Part shown: one piece after another, positions 36,376 to 50,200 of the stretch
Layout: each line of letters starts with the position of its first letter
How positions within the stretch are numbered: position 1 is the stretch's first letter
NCBI RefSeq assembly: GCF_028769735.1
Contig: NC_088171.1
Location: 126,068,533 to 126,132,532, forward strand
Length of the DNA: 64,000 nt
Reading direction: 5' to 3'
Origin: Zonotrichia leucophrys gambelii
Lineage: Eukaryota > Chordata > Aves > Passeriformes > Passerellidae
Position numbers and translations under genes: made by a program
The notes under the pieces: model-generated
Told to the model about the DNA's origin: nothing
Database searches by the model: none
Seen by the model: the letters and a program-made list of their open reading frames with translations, nothing else

Positions 36376-39300
36376 TCATATTTCCCTTCAAAACAGAATG
36401 GATGCATTATTTCTCTTGTGTTACTGAGACATTAAAGGTAAAAAAAGCATATGGGCACAAGGACTTCTTCCCCTAGAAAAGTACCAACTTGTTCACCATC
36501 CCAAAGTCAGACCTCTTTAACATTGCAGATGACATGAAACAAGGAATATGTATTTATTCATCCACATCTTTATGTGAATGGTACTCATACAGAAAGAGAC
36601 GTCTTTAAAGTGATTGCAGGGTAAATAAATTATTTATTAGCTACAGTCTCCCAAGAGGGAGAGACATTAATTTAGGAAGTATCTTACACATGGAGTCAAA
36701 TGGAGCACAGACCCAGTCTGCAGTGTTAAGCCCTGATCACTGAGCTCCATGACTGGGGTACTTGCTATTTCAGATCATCCAGCACTACAAAAATGAACTC
36801 TTGCCTTGCCCTTTCAAACATTCTTTGTAGGCTGAAAACAAGAGAAAACAAAAGGTACCAGAGAGACTTTTAAAAAGATCTAACTTTAAAGTTCTGTTTT
36901 AAAAAGCAGTTTCTGAGATGCCAGGTTCACCTCAAGTAGTGTGGATGTAAGCTGGTGGGAGCTCAAGGTCTCTGGTCAAGTTTCTGGCATGGGGATCATC
37001 AACAAAGAAGGACTGATATTTTTCAAAAATTTGGAAGCAAAGCATACATTTTAATTGTCTATTACTGGGTGAGAATTTTTTTCACTAGGTAGCTATGTGA
37101 CATTGCACTCTCAGTTAAGGTTTGTGTACCTTAAATTTAGCTTTTGTCTATTGTATGTGGAGTTACATGGTTTACATAAGTGCTGAGTGTTACCCAGCTC
37201 CTTAAAAAGGAAAGACTAGTATAAATAGTTACACCTGAGCATAAAGAACTGCAGCTTCAGAGTTTATCAGGGCTGACTCTCCAAGAAAAGTGCAGGAAAA
37301 AATAATGCTCCTTGTAAGTGAAATGTTAGGTCAAATCAGAGGGTGAAATACTTCTCAATTTTCTATCTCTTAATATGGGTTATGAACATTTTTAACTGTA
37401 AAAATGCAAACAGAATTGCCATTTTGGGATTTCTGCCTTCAGCTGATAGTTAAAAAATAAGGAACTCCGAACTTCAGCAGCTCAAGAGGCATTTAAATCA
37501 CATAAACTGTTGGCTGACTTAAAAGACGCAGAAAATCATCCAAGGAGATCAGTTCTGATATTGGTGTTAATAAACTAGATATGAGAAACATCTAGGTATA
37601 TTGTCTCTTCACCACCTCCATTCCAAATGAGCACAGAAAGCACTCTGAGATTTTCACACATTCTTTATAGTCATTACTCTTACAGTATAAACTCACAGAA
37701 ATGATTGCACAATCATAATGTTGACACTGTTTCACACCACAGCTTAGGTCCTGAATATATTTTGAACATGAAAGTCATCTCTGATGACACCCTGAGGCAC
37801 TATTTCATTTGCAAGCCAGAAGATTGTTACCCCATGCAGCCTATTACTAGCAAGGTTTCTCAATGGCATGTTTGCTTAAAATCACTCAAGAGGATGCTGG
37901 TGGCTTCAACAGAGCTTACTTGTTCTCTGCTGTCCATGTTTGCAGTATGCTCGGTGTTGTTTGCCATCACCTGTTACTTGTTTGACATAAGTTTTGTCAA
38001 TTGTGGGATTTTTCAACATTGCTCATCCCTTGCAATACAGAGGAATAAGAAACATAAAAGATCTTGTCAATCAGTTTGGACCGTCAACAGTCATAAAATC
38101 CTTTACAGACAGTCCTGAATCAAACCACTTCATTTTCTACACAGATATATATGCTCTGTGTATTTCAGATGTTTGTTTCAAACATGGGCAGCTGCATGAA
38201 TGGAAAATGTTTACTAAAAAGCTTTAAAGTTTGGATCAAGAAAAAATATTTTTACTTTTGTAAACCCTTGTACTACATATTGTTGCAGTTCCTATTAGTT
38301 TTCTCTGTAGGTCTATTTTTAGTTCTGAAAAATCACTGTACTTAAAATATGTAGATAACTATAATCTTGTTAGCAGTCCTATTTTTAATTGGTGCCACTG
38401 CAATTTAGATTTGAAACATTAAGAGTTTGCCCATTAGAGCAGATTGATGGTTCATTACAGTTTTCTTTAAAATGTTGTAACATAATTTTTACATGTCTGT
38501 AAATAAATATTTTCTCTGATTTATGCACTAATTCAGTTTTGCAATTTTTTCTCAAAAATGTGACTCTACAACACTTTCCAGGAAAAATGTATTTCTCTCA
38601 TGGAAAATTGCATTAAATGGTAGTACAACCATCCTTCACAAACTTTCAAAGCAGATCAAACAGAAGGAGGCATTCATAATATTAAGTACTAAACTTTTGT
38701 AAAATGTATAAAAATGTTAAACTGCTATCATTTTAATAGTTTGATAAATTTAAGATCCATACTGTATTGAAAAATGACTGACAAGAAATGTGACGGACTT
38801 CCTGAAAAGAGGGACTTCTTCAGTGGAGTGAGAAAGAGAGAGGCACAGTGGAGATACTTCATTGAATTTAAGAAATGCTTTTTCTTAATCTTGGAAGCTT
38901 CTGTGTTTCACATATCACAAAAGCAGTGTGAACATAATTTATGAAAACCATGCAAAAAATAGTTATCATTTTCTGCTCAGTGTCTGAATTCATTTTGCAT
39001 TCATAGTTCCGTATTCCGTTCACAAGGGGTTGCTTGCAGGCGAGCTAAAGAAAATTGGTCCACAAAGTCTATGAGAATGATTTTAAATTATATTGGTATT
39101 GTTGGGAAGCAAGACTGTTTTGAAATACAAGGTAAAACCAGCACAACTTGACAAGTTAGTAGCTCTGAGCATTTCTCACCCATGAAATGTTCTGGCCACG
39201 AGAATGAAAGAGAAAGAGAAAATAAAGGCACTTGTGTACAGCAGTTAGAGCCCTGTGTTTACAATCCATGCCCTTACAGGAATCAGCTCTGGAAAACTGG

Positions 39301-40425
39301 TAAGAAAGTCCTCTGAGAGACTGCTTAGAAAAAATACTGAGTGCTACAGGGAATACATAGTTGCTGGGTTTTGGGTGGTGGAATAATAACCCATTTGAAA
39401 CAAAAATTGCTTGAAGTTTTGTGGCTGCTATAATAAGTACTTTTTCCTGATTAACCCCTCAAAGAAAGATTTTTGTTTTACATTTGTGCAAACAGAATTA
39501 ATCTGCAAGTATCACACTTTATTTTAACAAAAACTAGTTTGCAGAGCATCCATCCCATATAAATCCCACTAACCAAACAAAAATGTTTCTAAAGGTTACA
39601 TTTAAATCTTTCTGATACTGTCCTGGCTACATGACTTAGCAGCCTAAGGTAATGGAGAAAAAAATTTGCATAACCACTCTACTGGTGTATTACTATATGT
39701 GAATATATCTATGGTATGTAGCTATGCATATGTGGAAAACATATCCTTTCATTGCTCTGTGCTTTAGATAATTACTAGAACTACAGACAACTAAAGTTGT
39801 GTAAAAAAAGAAACTTATCCCTGTGGACAGCCATTAAATGAGTACCTTCAGTGTCTATTCCAACTGGACTCTTAAACAAAAACTGTGGTCAGTGTTCATT
39901 CTATGAGTAGTTACAGAAGTATTTAGCAAATTATTTAAAGAAAGAAGAAATTATATTGCTGCTGATAATGTTGGTGCTGCAGCAGGACCACAGTGGAACA
40001 TGGTGGAGGAACAGAGGATTGACAGCATGGCAAGACTGCAGCTTAAATCTGGCGCTGAGATCTGAATGAGCATTAAAAGGATTTTACCTCAGAATAACTG
40101 AGGGGTTGTTTTGCGCTTGCACTCATTTTATATTTGAAGAAATCTCCCCTATACACTTATTTATTTTCACATCTGACAGCATGCCATGATTTGATGATTC
40201 TTTCAAGGGGTAAGCCTCAAAATTTGCATGTGATTTAGGTCAAATTTAGTGAGAATTCAACACTTAGCAATAAGTAGTCAATCACACTAAACATTTACCC
40301 CTTCTTCAGAATTTTGGCCTTGGTGTTTAATCCACAAGGCAAGGGAGGGATTTCATAAATTTCTGTTTACCTGAGTAGTCACATTAATTGTAAATCTATG
40401 CTTCCATTGATAGAAAAGCTACAGA

Positions 40426-40635
40426 TCATAGAAACATGGAATCATTTTGGTTGGAAGGGACTTTAATGATCACCCAGTTCCAAGCCCCCTGCCCTGGGCA
40501 GACTTTTCATAAGACCATCCAAGCTGACCTTGAACACTTTCAGGGATGAGACATCCACAAATTCTCTGTGAAGGCTGTCCCACTGTCTCACCACCCTCAC
40601 ATTAAAGAACTTCTTCCTAATATCTAGATTTTTTT
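40426..40635 (-). mobile_element. CR1 LINE 3' fragment
   Basis: The plus strand reads atagaaacatggaatcattt, ggttggaagggactttaatg, atcacccagttccaagcccc, ccttgaacactttcagggat and ttcttcctaatatctag. This is the reverse complement of a CR1 3' end, fairly well preserved. A T/C-rich run begins where similarity stops. Confidence 0.9.
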
Positions 40636-41570
40636 TTTCTTTCCTTTTTTTTTCAACCTGACAGAGTTTTGGATTCTGGTCTCCATCAGCACTCTCCATT
40701 TAAAAGAGGACACATTTTTATGTAATGTGTGATCTCAAGCAAATCAACATCAAAATATTTCTTAGTTCTATACAAGACAGCTTTCAGTGATCCATGTCAG
40801 GAGTTTCACCATGTTTGTGATGACATGCTGCATTACCTGTAATCAAAGTACCAGTGTATGAAATTGTGTTTTGCAAATCTATTCATTGAGCACTATTATT
40901 TAATAGTGCTTCAGAGAGAAAGTTTATCAGGTCCTGTCTCAGAAACATAAATATATTTTTTGACAGCAAGATATAAAAAAATCAATTGTACTGATTTCAA
41001 GGATGAGTGACCTTTGAAATTTGGATTCTTCTGCAATTACACGAGGATCATTTGTAAGTAAATTGTAAATTCTGAGTTATTTTTTTGGTAAACTAACAAG
41101 GTGGGGAAACAGTAATCCAGGAGTGCTACCAGTTTTTATGGGTCTCATTTTGGTCAATTTGTTCTACACAGAACTTGGATGATTCAAGTGATGTCACAAG
41201 ATAACGTGATGGAAGCAGACAATAACAGCAACAAGAAAAATAACTAAAATCAGTATCCATGGAATTGTATATGGGCATCCATGTAGACAAATTACATCGG
41301 TGAATTTGCCATCAGATGTAAACTTGAGGTTCAAGAGAAGCTCTGTGAAATTCCATTCAGTGCAGAGCTACAAAGAGAACACCTGCTGCTCCTGCTTACT
41401 CAAGGGAGTGAATAATCCAAGCAGATGTCAGATTTCCAGCAGCAGATAGCACTTTTCAAAGATGTCTTTACAGGGGACAAGTTTAAACTCTTCCCAACAT
41501 CTTAACCCTCCCTTATGTGGTCTCATATGTTAAACTATGAGATTTTTCAGAGAGGACAAAAGCAGTTAAA

Positions 41571-42137
41571 TGGTCTCCTCTAGTAACCCTCAGGTTTAGC
41601 CAGGGCCCCTTGGAGAATATAATGCTGACACAGCGCAAAAAAGTTTCCTGTCTCCAGGGACATCCGCCTTGTACCTTATCCCTATAGCCATGTAAGGCAA
41701 TATTGTGTTAAACCCTACATTGTCACTTATGGTCACTCTAACACCTTTGCCATTGGTCAGGATTGGATCCAGGCCAAGGGTATAAAGTACATACTGTACC
41801 CCTAATAACTCGGAAGAAGAAGAGCTGAACCTTCACGGACCCTACAATAAAGCCATACTCGTGGATCAGCCAGTGTCTTCTGCTTCTCCTCTCTCTACCG
41901 TCTGCTGGAGCCTTAGGCAAGGGAAAAGCTACCTAGCAAGCAAAGCTGAATCACAAGAGCTGCCTAATCACTAAGAGCTGAATATCTCCTGCTTGCTAGG
42001 GGCTGACCCGCGCCTTGGCTGAGAGCGAGCTGCTTCTAGCACCCAGTCCCCTGGGACTGAGCTCTGGAGCTGTAACAGCTTGCATAGGAACGACCAAGCA
42101 AGCTCTTAGTCTCCTCCCAGGAATGAAGATCATGACA
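41571..42137 (+). mobile_element. Probable solo LTR of an endogenous retrovirus (boundaries approximate)
   Basis: The order of signals is that of a retroviral LTR: two CCAAT-type boxes (attgg at 41752-41756 and 41762-41766), a TATA box (TATAAAG at 41781-41787), and a polyadenylation signal AATAAA 65 bases later (41846-41851). A GC-richer U5-like stretch follows and ends in catgaca at 42137. GC content is higher than the flanks. The 5' limit (tggtctcc at 41571) is a guess and I found no clear target duplication. No internal retroviral coding sequence is present, so a solo LTR is most likely. Confidence 0.6.
41781..41787 (+). promoter_or_regulatory. LTR TATA box
   Basis: TATAAAG lies in a gggtataaagtac context, with inverted CCAAT boxes 15-30 bases upstream and AATAAA 65 bases downstream, as expected for an LTR U3/R border. 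Transcription would start near 41810. Confidence 0.55.
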
Positions 42138-43267
42138 AAATGTGTATGTGAGCACCTACACACACACAACCCATGGGCCTGAAAATGGAGCCCGTCCCAT
42201 CTCCATGTTCAGGGCTAGTGCCTTGAGGGCTGAAGTTGCAAGAGATTGAGCTTGGAGGACTAAAACTCTCAGAGAGTTTGTGAGCTCCTCTTTAAATATG
42301 GTTGTAGAGACTGTATTTCATCATCAAACCTCAAGTAGTCACAGAAAAAGAAGTTTGAATTATTTCTTAGCTACAGAGAAGGGATGTAGGACATGGAGAG
42401 GTCATTTAGCTCTCACAGACTTCTCATATTCTCTATTGGTAACAGCAAGAAGCTCAGAGGACCCTGGCCTAGTAAAACTATGTAAAGACCCTGGCCTAGT
42501 AAAATCATTACACATTGAAAGACACTGATGTTACAGTTCATCATATCTTTGTGTTTAATTATGGGCAAAATTCTTAAACTAAATATTTCACATCAAGCTG
42601 GGTATAAATTTTCACTGCTGTGAATAATCAGCAGAGTAATGCAGTTTAAATCTCAAATCACATTTTCCTTTCCAGCAAATTCCCCAGTAGGGGTGGCTCT
42701 AAGTTGACCGTGTTAACCAGGTTTTGGAGCAAATATTGTGCAAAAGCAAAATTATTCAATCTCTTCAAGCTAAGATGGTGCCTTCAGCAATGATAATCAG
42801 ATTTTAGTGGTCTCCATAGCAATGAGGGTGAAAATTTAGAAAAGCATTCAGCAGCAAATACAGAAATTCATAAAATTAAGAATGCATCCCCATTGAGGAC
42901 TGGTTTGCAGGGATGCTGAGAAAGTTATGCTCACATTTGGGATTGAAAAGTATACGCTTTACTTACCATGAATCACTACAATTGAGCAAAGATCATGCTG
43001 CTGTAGCATGTTGCCTCTCAGAAAAACATATTTCTACTTCCATATTTTTGCAGATATCTTTGGTTTAAAAAATAGAAAAATTACTGAACTATTCATATTA
43101 GTACATTTTCTCTTTTAATTTAGGCAACACTGTATGCTTTAATACATAAAAATCTCCAAAGCACCTGGCTAACAGATTAAGCACATTTACCCAGAATAAC
43201 ATTTACACAGAGAGTATGAGGGAGATACACAAGCTAGTAAAGATCTGAATCTAAAACTGAAGCCTAT
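42138..43267. other. Intergenic DNA with a 27-bp tandem duplication
   Basis: No gene is seen. The segment accctggcctagtaaaa occurs twice with a period of 27 bases (42461 and 42488). An 82-codon open frame runs across it but starts within unremarkable sequence and matches nothing known. Confidence 0.65.
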
Positions 43268-44100
43268 AAAATCACAGAATCAACAAGGTTGGAAATATCA
43301 CCTGTCCAGTGTCAGCACAGCACCATCATAATCACATGTGTATCCCCAGGTACCACATCCAGATGCCTCCTAAACACTTTCAGAGATAAGGCCCCACTAC
43401 CTCCCTGGGCAACTTATTGCAATGCCTGACCACTCTTCCAGTGATTTTTTTTCTTCCTAATATCTAATCTGAACCTCCCCTGGTGCACTTTAAGTCCTTT
43501 CCTCTTTTGATACAGCAGAACAGACCAACATCTCCCTCACTACAATCTCCTTTCATGTGATTGTAGAGAGCAATGAGGTGCCACCCTGTCTCCTCTTCTT
43601 CATACTAAACAACCCCAGTCATCTCATTTACTCCTTACAGGACACTTCACCAACTCCATCGTCCTTCTCTGGGCATGCTCCAGCACTTCAGTGCCTTTTT
43701 GGAAGTGAGGGGCCCAGAACTGGACATAGCACTTGAGATGTGGTCTCACCAGTGCCAAGGGCAGCAGGACAATCACTTCCCTAGTCCTGCTGGCCACGAT
43801 TTTTGACACAGGCCAGGATGCCATTGGCCTTCTTGGCCACCTGGGTACATGCTGGCTTGTGTTCAGCTGCTTTGACCAGCACTCCCATCTCCCTTTCTGC
43901 TGAGCAGCTTTCCAGCTACTCTTCCCCCTCCCTGTATCAGCGCAGGGAGTTTTTGTAGCCCAAGAACAGGAGCTGGCACTTTGCCTTATCAGATGTCATG
44001 TAGTTGTCCTCAGAACATTGATCCAGTCTGTAAAATTCTCTCTGTAGAGCCCTCCTGCCCTCCAGCAGATAGACACTCCTACCGAACTTATTGTCAGCTT
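43268..44100 (-). mobile_element. CR1 LINE 3' fragment, long
   Basis: The plus strand reads the reverse complement of CR1 over about 830 bp: aaatcacagaatcaacaagg, ttcttcctaatatctaatct, ctggacatagcacttgagat, gtggtctcaccagtgccaag, cttggccacctgggtacatg and ttcagctgctttgaccagca. It continues into the region that encodes the end of the CR1 reverse transcriptase but has no open frame of useful length. Confidence 0.9.
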
Positions 44101-44204
44101 ACATGAGCACATGTGCTACCAGCTCAGGTTTCTCAGCCTGTCCACAATTCCAAGTAGGGCCAAGACTTTCTCTGCATTTACTGGTGGAGATGTGGCTCAG
44201 CTCC

Positions 44205-44285
44205 ACACAACACAGCTGGACAGAAGGATCTCCAGAGGTCCCTTCCTTCCTCAGAAATTCTGTGATACTGTGTTTCCGTGTTATT
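44205..44285 (+). mobile_element. CR1 LINE 3' tail, opposite orientation to its neighbour
   Basis: It reads agctggacagaaggatctcc, agaggtcccttccttcctca and gaaattctgtgatactgtg, the sense 3' terminus of CR1 with its short terminal repeats. It lies about 100 bp from the end of the antisense copy at 43268-44100. Confidence 0.82.
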
Positions 44286-47200
44286 CTAAAGTAACATACA
44301 TCAAGTCTACATTAAAAAATGCTGAAGGTGCATAAGGAGAGTGCCAGAATCAGCACGTAGCACCCATGTTATGTATATTCTCCATCACAAGAATCTCTTG
44401 TCTATATTTAAAATATTCTCATCATGATGACTTGTTGAAGCAGGAACCTTTTATCCAAGTAGAGTCCTGCAGTTGCTGAAGTCATGCTCAGCTTGCTTCC
44501 TCTCATCCCATTCAGGATGAACATTCATTCATAGCCATTGAGCACTTAACTCACACCAAGAGGAACATTTTCAGCTGGAAAGAACAAGAAAGGGCTATCT
44601 CAGAAAATTCTGCAGCCCTGCATCAGGGAGTCTGTAGTTGTAGACTCAAGGTCTCTTAGGTGGTGAGGGGAGCTGGTCCTGTCTACTCCATCTCTGAACT
44701 GTCTGTGCTATGGAATGAGCTGCTGGATAAAGAGCTACAAGAAGGGCGGGATTGGGTAAGCACTGATCCCAGCCATTCCCACAGAAGAGAAGTATTCCTG
44801 ACATCCATTGTCAGATGAATCCTAAGATGACAGGCTTCAGGGAAGGAAATAGCAAATGGTAGTGACTGAGGGGCACTGGAGAAAGACGAACAAAGGGAAG
44901 ACCCAGAGGGAGAGACCAGCAAGACATTGCCAAGGAACCAGTATTTGTCCCAAGGAACACAATACAGAAGCATGTGCGTTAGGAAGGATATTAGAGCTTT
45001 TGAAAGGCAGGGTGAGAGGCTATCCTGTCACCAAAATGCCACTGGATGAAAACCTAGGTTTTGTGCAGGATCCAAACTAGAATATCCAAATACATGCATG
45101 AAATACTCATACCAAGTCTAAGGTGGGAAGAGTTCCTGTGTGCATGCAGGAGGAGTGTGGGCATGAGCTGTGTGACCAGGGCACACAGAGTTATTAAGTC
45201 TATGGAAATTCAGCCCAGATCCAGACTGAGCATTTTCTTGCTTCCTAAACCAAATCAGTATGGGCAGGACAACAGCTGAGGGGAGGCTCCAAGGACTGCA
45301 TGATTTAACTGTGACACCTATAAAGATGTTTTCCAGTGGTTGTAGAAATATTGAGATATTTCCATGGCTGAAATTGAAATAATTTCCATGGATGAGAAAT
45401 ATTGAGAGATTACGCGTCCTACTGGAGTCAATGGCAATACCACACACTCAAGTCCTTGGGAACCCTTCCTCAGGATCCCAAAACAGACACATCAAGGAAG
45501 CAATTTAGATTGCTAAACACAGATGTCTAGTACCATTTTAGGTCCTCCTTTAGACTCTCCACAAAGAAATAAGGCTCACATAGTCCTGACCATACCTGCC
45601 ACTTTCAGGAGGATGTTTCAGTTCCTCAGGACTTACTCAGAGTCTCAAAACTTCAGTTTTGAGAAGGATGTAAGTTTTGAACAATTCCAATATTTAGAGA
45701 TATTTATGTCACTGAATGAGACTTCCAATTTTTACTGTGATGTTTTGATAGGATAACTTGAGGAAGATGCCAGTAAAAATGGGCCAAGGTAGGTAAAGAA
45801 AAGTTTTGAATAGATTTTCAAACCAGAATCTGTAGCTGAGTAATTCAGATTCTGATCAACAGCAGTTTCCAAATGTCTGTTTGGATAACAGAGAATATCT
45901 TGTAGGAACTCGTGGAAAACTGGAAACCAGGTTGGACTAAGCTTATAAAAAGTAAGTTGGCAGCAAAAATTAATCAAAGTTATTGGTAAGTCCTGTAATA
46001 GTTAAGTAAAGTTGGAACTGAAACCCTGATCTTGTTACCCACTGAACAAAAAGAATTAGATGTAGCATGCGCTAAATTATCCTTTTATCACCTATGAAAG
46101 AACACCAGACTGTGGCACCTATCATTGCCATTAGATGAACTATACCTCAGTCACACCTGGCCTCAATTATTGCCACAGTGCAAGCTGCAGCAGGTGATTT
46201 TAGAACATACTCCAGCCTGGCCGTCTTTGTACTGCTGGGCTCCCAATTAAAAGAAAACTACTGAAAGCCATTTTCTCAGCCTAGCACTGTAGGAACTTGA
46301 AAAATAAGAATCATTTCTCACCATGAACTGTGAAATGAACATTAAAGTGCTGTAGACTTCTTTTTTTTCCCCCTTTCAATTACAGGTTCACCTCTGGTTC
46401 AGAGTTAGAGACACTTTGCTTGGTAGTTACACCAAAGCAGCCCTGCAACCCAGCTGCAAACCCTGCGTGCTGAAAAGCACCCAGCCCTGACCAACACAGG
46501 CATTTTCAGGGATGAGTCTCAAAGGCAATTCCTACCATGAGAGATGTGGCATCCTTACAGACACATTTCTTTGTCCTTTGGTTTTAATTGCAGCAAAATA
46601 ATGTAAAGGAGATATCTATGGTTTCACACAAACTTGTTGTGCACGAAATTAAATTAGTTTCTTTTTTAATTTATAGAGATCTTGTGCATTCTTTCTGTTG
46701 TGAAGTAGTACTCTGTGTCTTTCTCTGGCTATCACAAGGACATCCATATGGAAGAGCATGAAAAGAAGCAGGTAGGAGAAAGGTACAATGTTTTCTGTAA
46801 GATACTGGCCCTTTTTTTCTTTCCAAAGACTTACCTATTCTTTTATTAGTGCCACATTGGTAATTAATGACCAGTAATGTTCTTGTTTTGCATATTGCCC
46901 TATCAAACTTTAGTTTCACTGTATATTCATCCTTAGATACTCATATATCTACTGCAAAAGTTTCTCTTGAGACCACCATCAGCTAAAACAGCATTAGGGA
47001 GACCAGTTTTGAGAAGGATATAACAGATTCTGAACCACATCCAGCTATATGATTTGAGTAAAAAAAGCAAAAATACAAATGTAGAAATGCAGAGGCTTTG
47101 CATTTCTTTAAAAGCTATTCTTCAGCTCTCAGTTTCACAGAGTCCTTCTTGTCTAAAACTGAGGGTTAGAACTGCAGTATGTGCACTACCTTCACTGAAT

Positions 47201-50200
47201 TATATTTGTAAAGTTGTTCGTTTCTTTGTGAGATAGGTTACATAAAACCAAGAGCTGGAACAGCATTCAGAAAGGTATTAGCCATTCTGTGGATAATGAA
47301 AACTCCAAGAATATTTGAACAGCAATAGTTCTTCTTTTAAAAAAGTCATATGCTTTTTTTTTCTCCACTGCATAAACTAAACACTGACAGCACAAAGGGA
47401 ATGTGGAAACAGGTTATTCCATTAATATTTACCTGGGGATTCTGAACACCTCTCTCTGCACCCTTGAAGTGCAACATGATCAGAGACTGTATAATAGGAC
47501 TTGATAGAAGCAAGTTGAAGCTTGAAAAGACATGAAAGAGAGATAGACATATTACAACTATATCTTTTTAGTGTTTCTGAGCAAAATTGTTTTCTAATGA
47601 CTTCCTCCCAGCATAAGCAAGAGAATGCTATTGTGTTTCAGCCTCCATTGAACTTCCCATGCTTCCAAGAAATACAAATACACTGTTGTATAACTCAGGG
47701 GGTGAAACTACACCAGCATTTCCTGCTTCTTTGGAAGACAAAAAGACACAAGAGCACCTCATATGCTCAGGCTTAGCTAAAAGAGTGTTACCCAGACTAT
47801 AGCACTGCAGTCTGGTTGCTTATACTTACAATTAATCTAGTGACAATTCCTAGCTGTTCTGTATGTTGTTATTAGACTGGGCACACCAGAGGCTTCTGGC
47901 CTGCTGTGATTAGGAATAATATGATACAGCTCTTATTATCAGCATGAAAATGAGAGTTTTCTGGTTGAAACTGCATAGGTTCGCACTCAGTTTTGTAGTG
48001 ATTCATCCTATTTTTATGTATAAAGAATGCACTAAATCCTAAGTGGAATTACTGTACTTACGCTGAACTAAAAGTTACTTTTCCGAGAAGTTTCAAGAGG
48101 ACCTGGTAATCACTTCATGTGTTGCATTTATTTAGTGATGAAACCTTAAAGGAGTGGCAATGTATCAGACCTGTGCTCTGTTCCCAATTATCTGCCCATT
48201 GGCAAGCCCTGCATTCACAAGACCTGGCAAAAGAAGGGAACCTGAGAAATTCCAGCTAGATTTCTTCTCTGTGTTGTTTAGTGTTGGATTGAGAACTGTA
48301 GGTCACCAATTCAATACAAGTGAAGGCTTTTGTCCAAAGGCAGTCTTTTAAAGACTAATGTAAGTTTAACTTACATTATTCTTGAGAGAAACCTGTTGAA
48401 CCACAACACTGAGGCTACATATCTTTGTTTAAGGCAGTTGACTTAATCTGGTGACCATCCCCTGGTGAGAAGTACAGGAAGGAAAAAGACTTTCAGCTAG
48501 GACTGTTAGTGTCAAGTTTCAATCCTCTAGGGTTTTCTTAGGGTAAAATAAAACCCATAAGCTCAAACTAGATCAATCTGATACCTGCAAGTGAGAGAAA
48601 GTTCCCCAACTGAGGATCCCAGGCAGCAGCATTGTTGTCCAGTGCTTTGCATCCACCACATTTGATGTTGTGGAATGTGTTGAATTAACTGACTGAGTTA
48701 ATGGGAACAATCTTCTAACTTTAGGAGAAGAGAAGCATGACATATTTTGGGGTTTTTGCAAGGTCAGACTTCCAGCTTGCTCCCAGTTTAAGTGCACAGT
48801 CACAACAGATGAGACATAGCAGGAATGTGAGGCCAGGAAAGGGAAGAAGTGCAGAAGAGATCTTTTGGAATTTTTCTGATCTGGCATCAGGTGAAGATGT
48901 TATGCCAGAGCTTTTTATTTCTTTTCAAGCCTAATTCAAGTAGGTTACTTGAATCAGATGCAAACAACTATTCAGTAATTAGAAGTGCAAAACAGCATGG
49001 ACCAGAGGTTATCAGGTTTTCCTGGGCTTACTATTAAGATGATGCCACCAGGGAGCTAACAGCCAAGCAATTTTTTTTAATTGTGTTCATATTCTTTATT
49101 TGAAATTTCAATTACCTGTTTTGCATATACATCCCTTCTGTTTAGTGTTGATAGGCCTGTATTTTCACACTTGAATGTGAGAGCAGTTTTACCACAGTAC
49201 TGTTTACAAAACTTTAACATTCATAAAAATATATGTAAAAATACATTTGAGACCTTTTGAATGACTTCTGATTATAAGATGCTGCAAGCCATTCAGTTAG
49301 GGAGATATACCTAATTTTTAAACCTGAATCTTCCCATGTCCTTTCCTTTCTTGCTATTTGTAATTCAGTATACTAAAATCTAATACTTCCATAAACAAAG
49401 CATCACTCAAAGGAAGGAAATCATACACATCTTTTACCTCCAGCTTCAAGATCAGATTTTCAGAGAAGTCCACAAAATATATTCCTGACATATTGGAGCA
49501 AATGAGCATCTAATTCTTTTAACTCCCTTTAGAAAAATATCAGGTCTGAGGCAGGAATGGGCTACTCTTCAAAAAAAAATCAAACTTTCAGATACCTATT
49601 TACTTGCTAAAATGAGTTCAATCTCTTCTCCATTCAATAAACAAAAAAAATAATAATCTGATGTAATCATCACAAGTCCCTTAGTATTGACTCTGGTATT
49701 GCAGGGCATTTCTGGGGACTGAATGTTGTTTATGAACTGCTTGATTTTCAATACACACCTTCATTTTCTCTTACTCTTTTTAATTCTTCTTGATTTTGCA
49801 TATTTCCCATTATGGTAAAATTGACAGTCTCTGAATACACCAGATATAAACACACTATTAAATGGCATTTATAAGCATCACTTTATTTGGAAAGAAATCA
49901 CCAAAATAACTGTTGAGTTTATAATTAGGAAAGCAGAAAAATTATTTCTTTCCAATATAAAAAGTCTTTTTTATCTAAGCAAAGATTTATAGCAAGTGAA
50001 AGTTCAGTATTGTGCCTCTGAAAATTACAGTCTGTTTATACAAAAGTGAAATTATTTGAAAGGAAGTATTAAATAGTGAGAAGTAGTTATGTGTAATAAT
50101 TTTCTAAAATGTTTGGATTTCTTAATTTAGTCTCAGCCACTTTTCTATGGTGAGTGTCCTTTCAACTTCATATCCAGTTTGCAATTTAAAGCCTGAAGCT

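Larger units (their letters stand above)
35937..41570. other. Apparent intergenic DNA or distal 3' UTR
   Basis: No recognisable gene is present. A block at about 37.7-38.5 kb has two overlapping open frames (37705-38118, with a TTG and not an ATG at its start, and 37994-38227). They are followed by a T-rich UTR-like stretch and AATAAA at 38502-38507. A CR1 fragment lies at 40426-40635. The rest is plain AT-rich sequence. Confidence 0.6.

Noticed and set aside
46354..46500. Excellent 3' splice-site-like sequence (ttttttttcccccttt...tacag) followed by about 33 open codons
   Set aside because: No donor or known peptide follows, and the true RALYL terminal exon was found at 35419. It could at most be an unused cryptic site.
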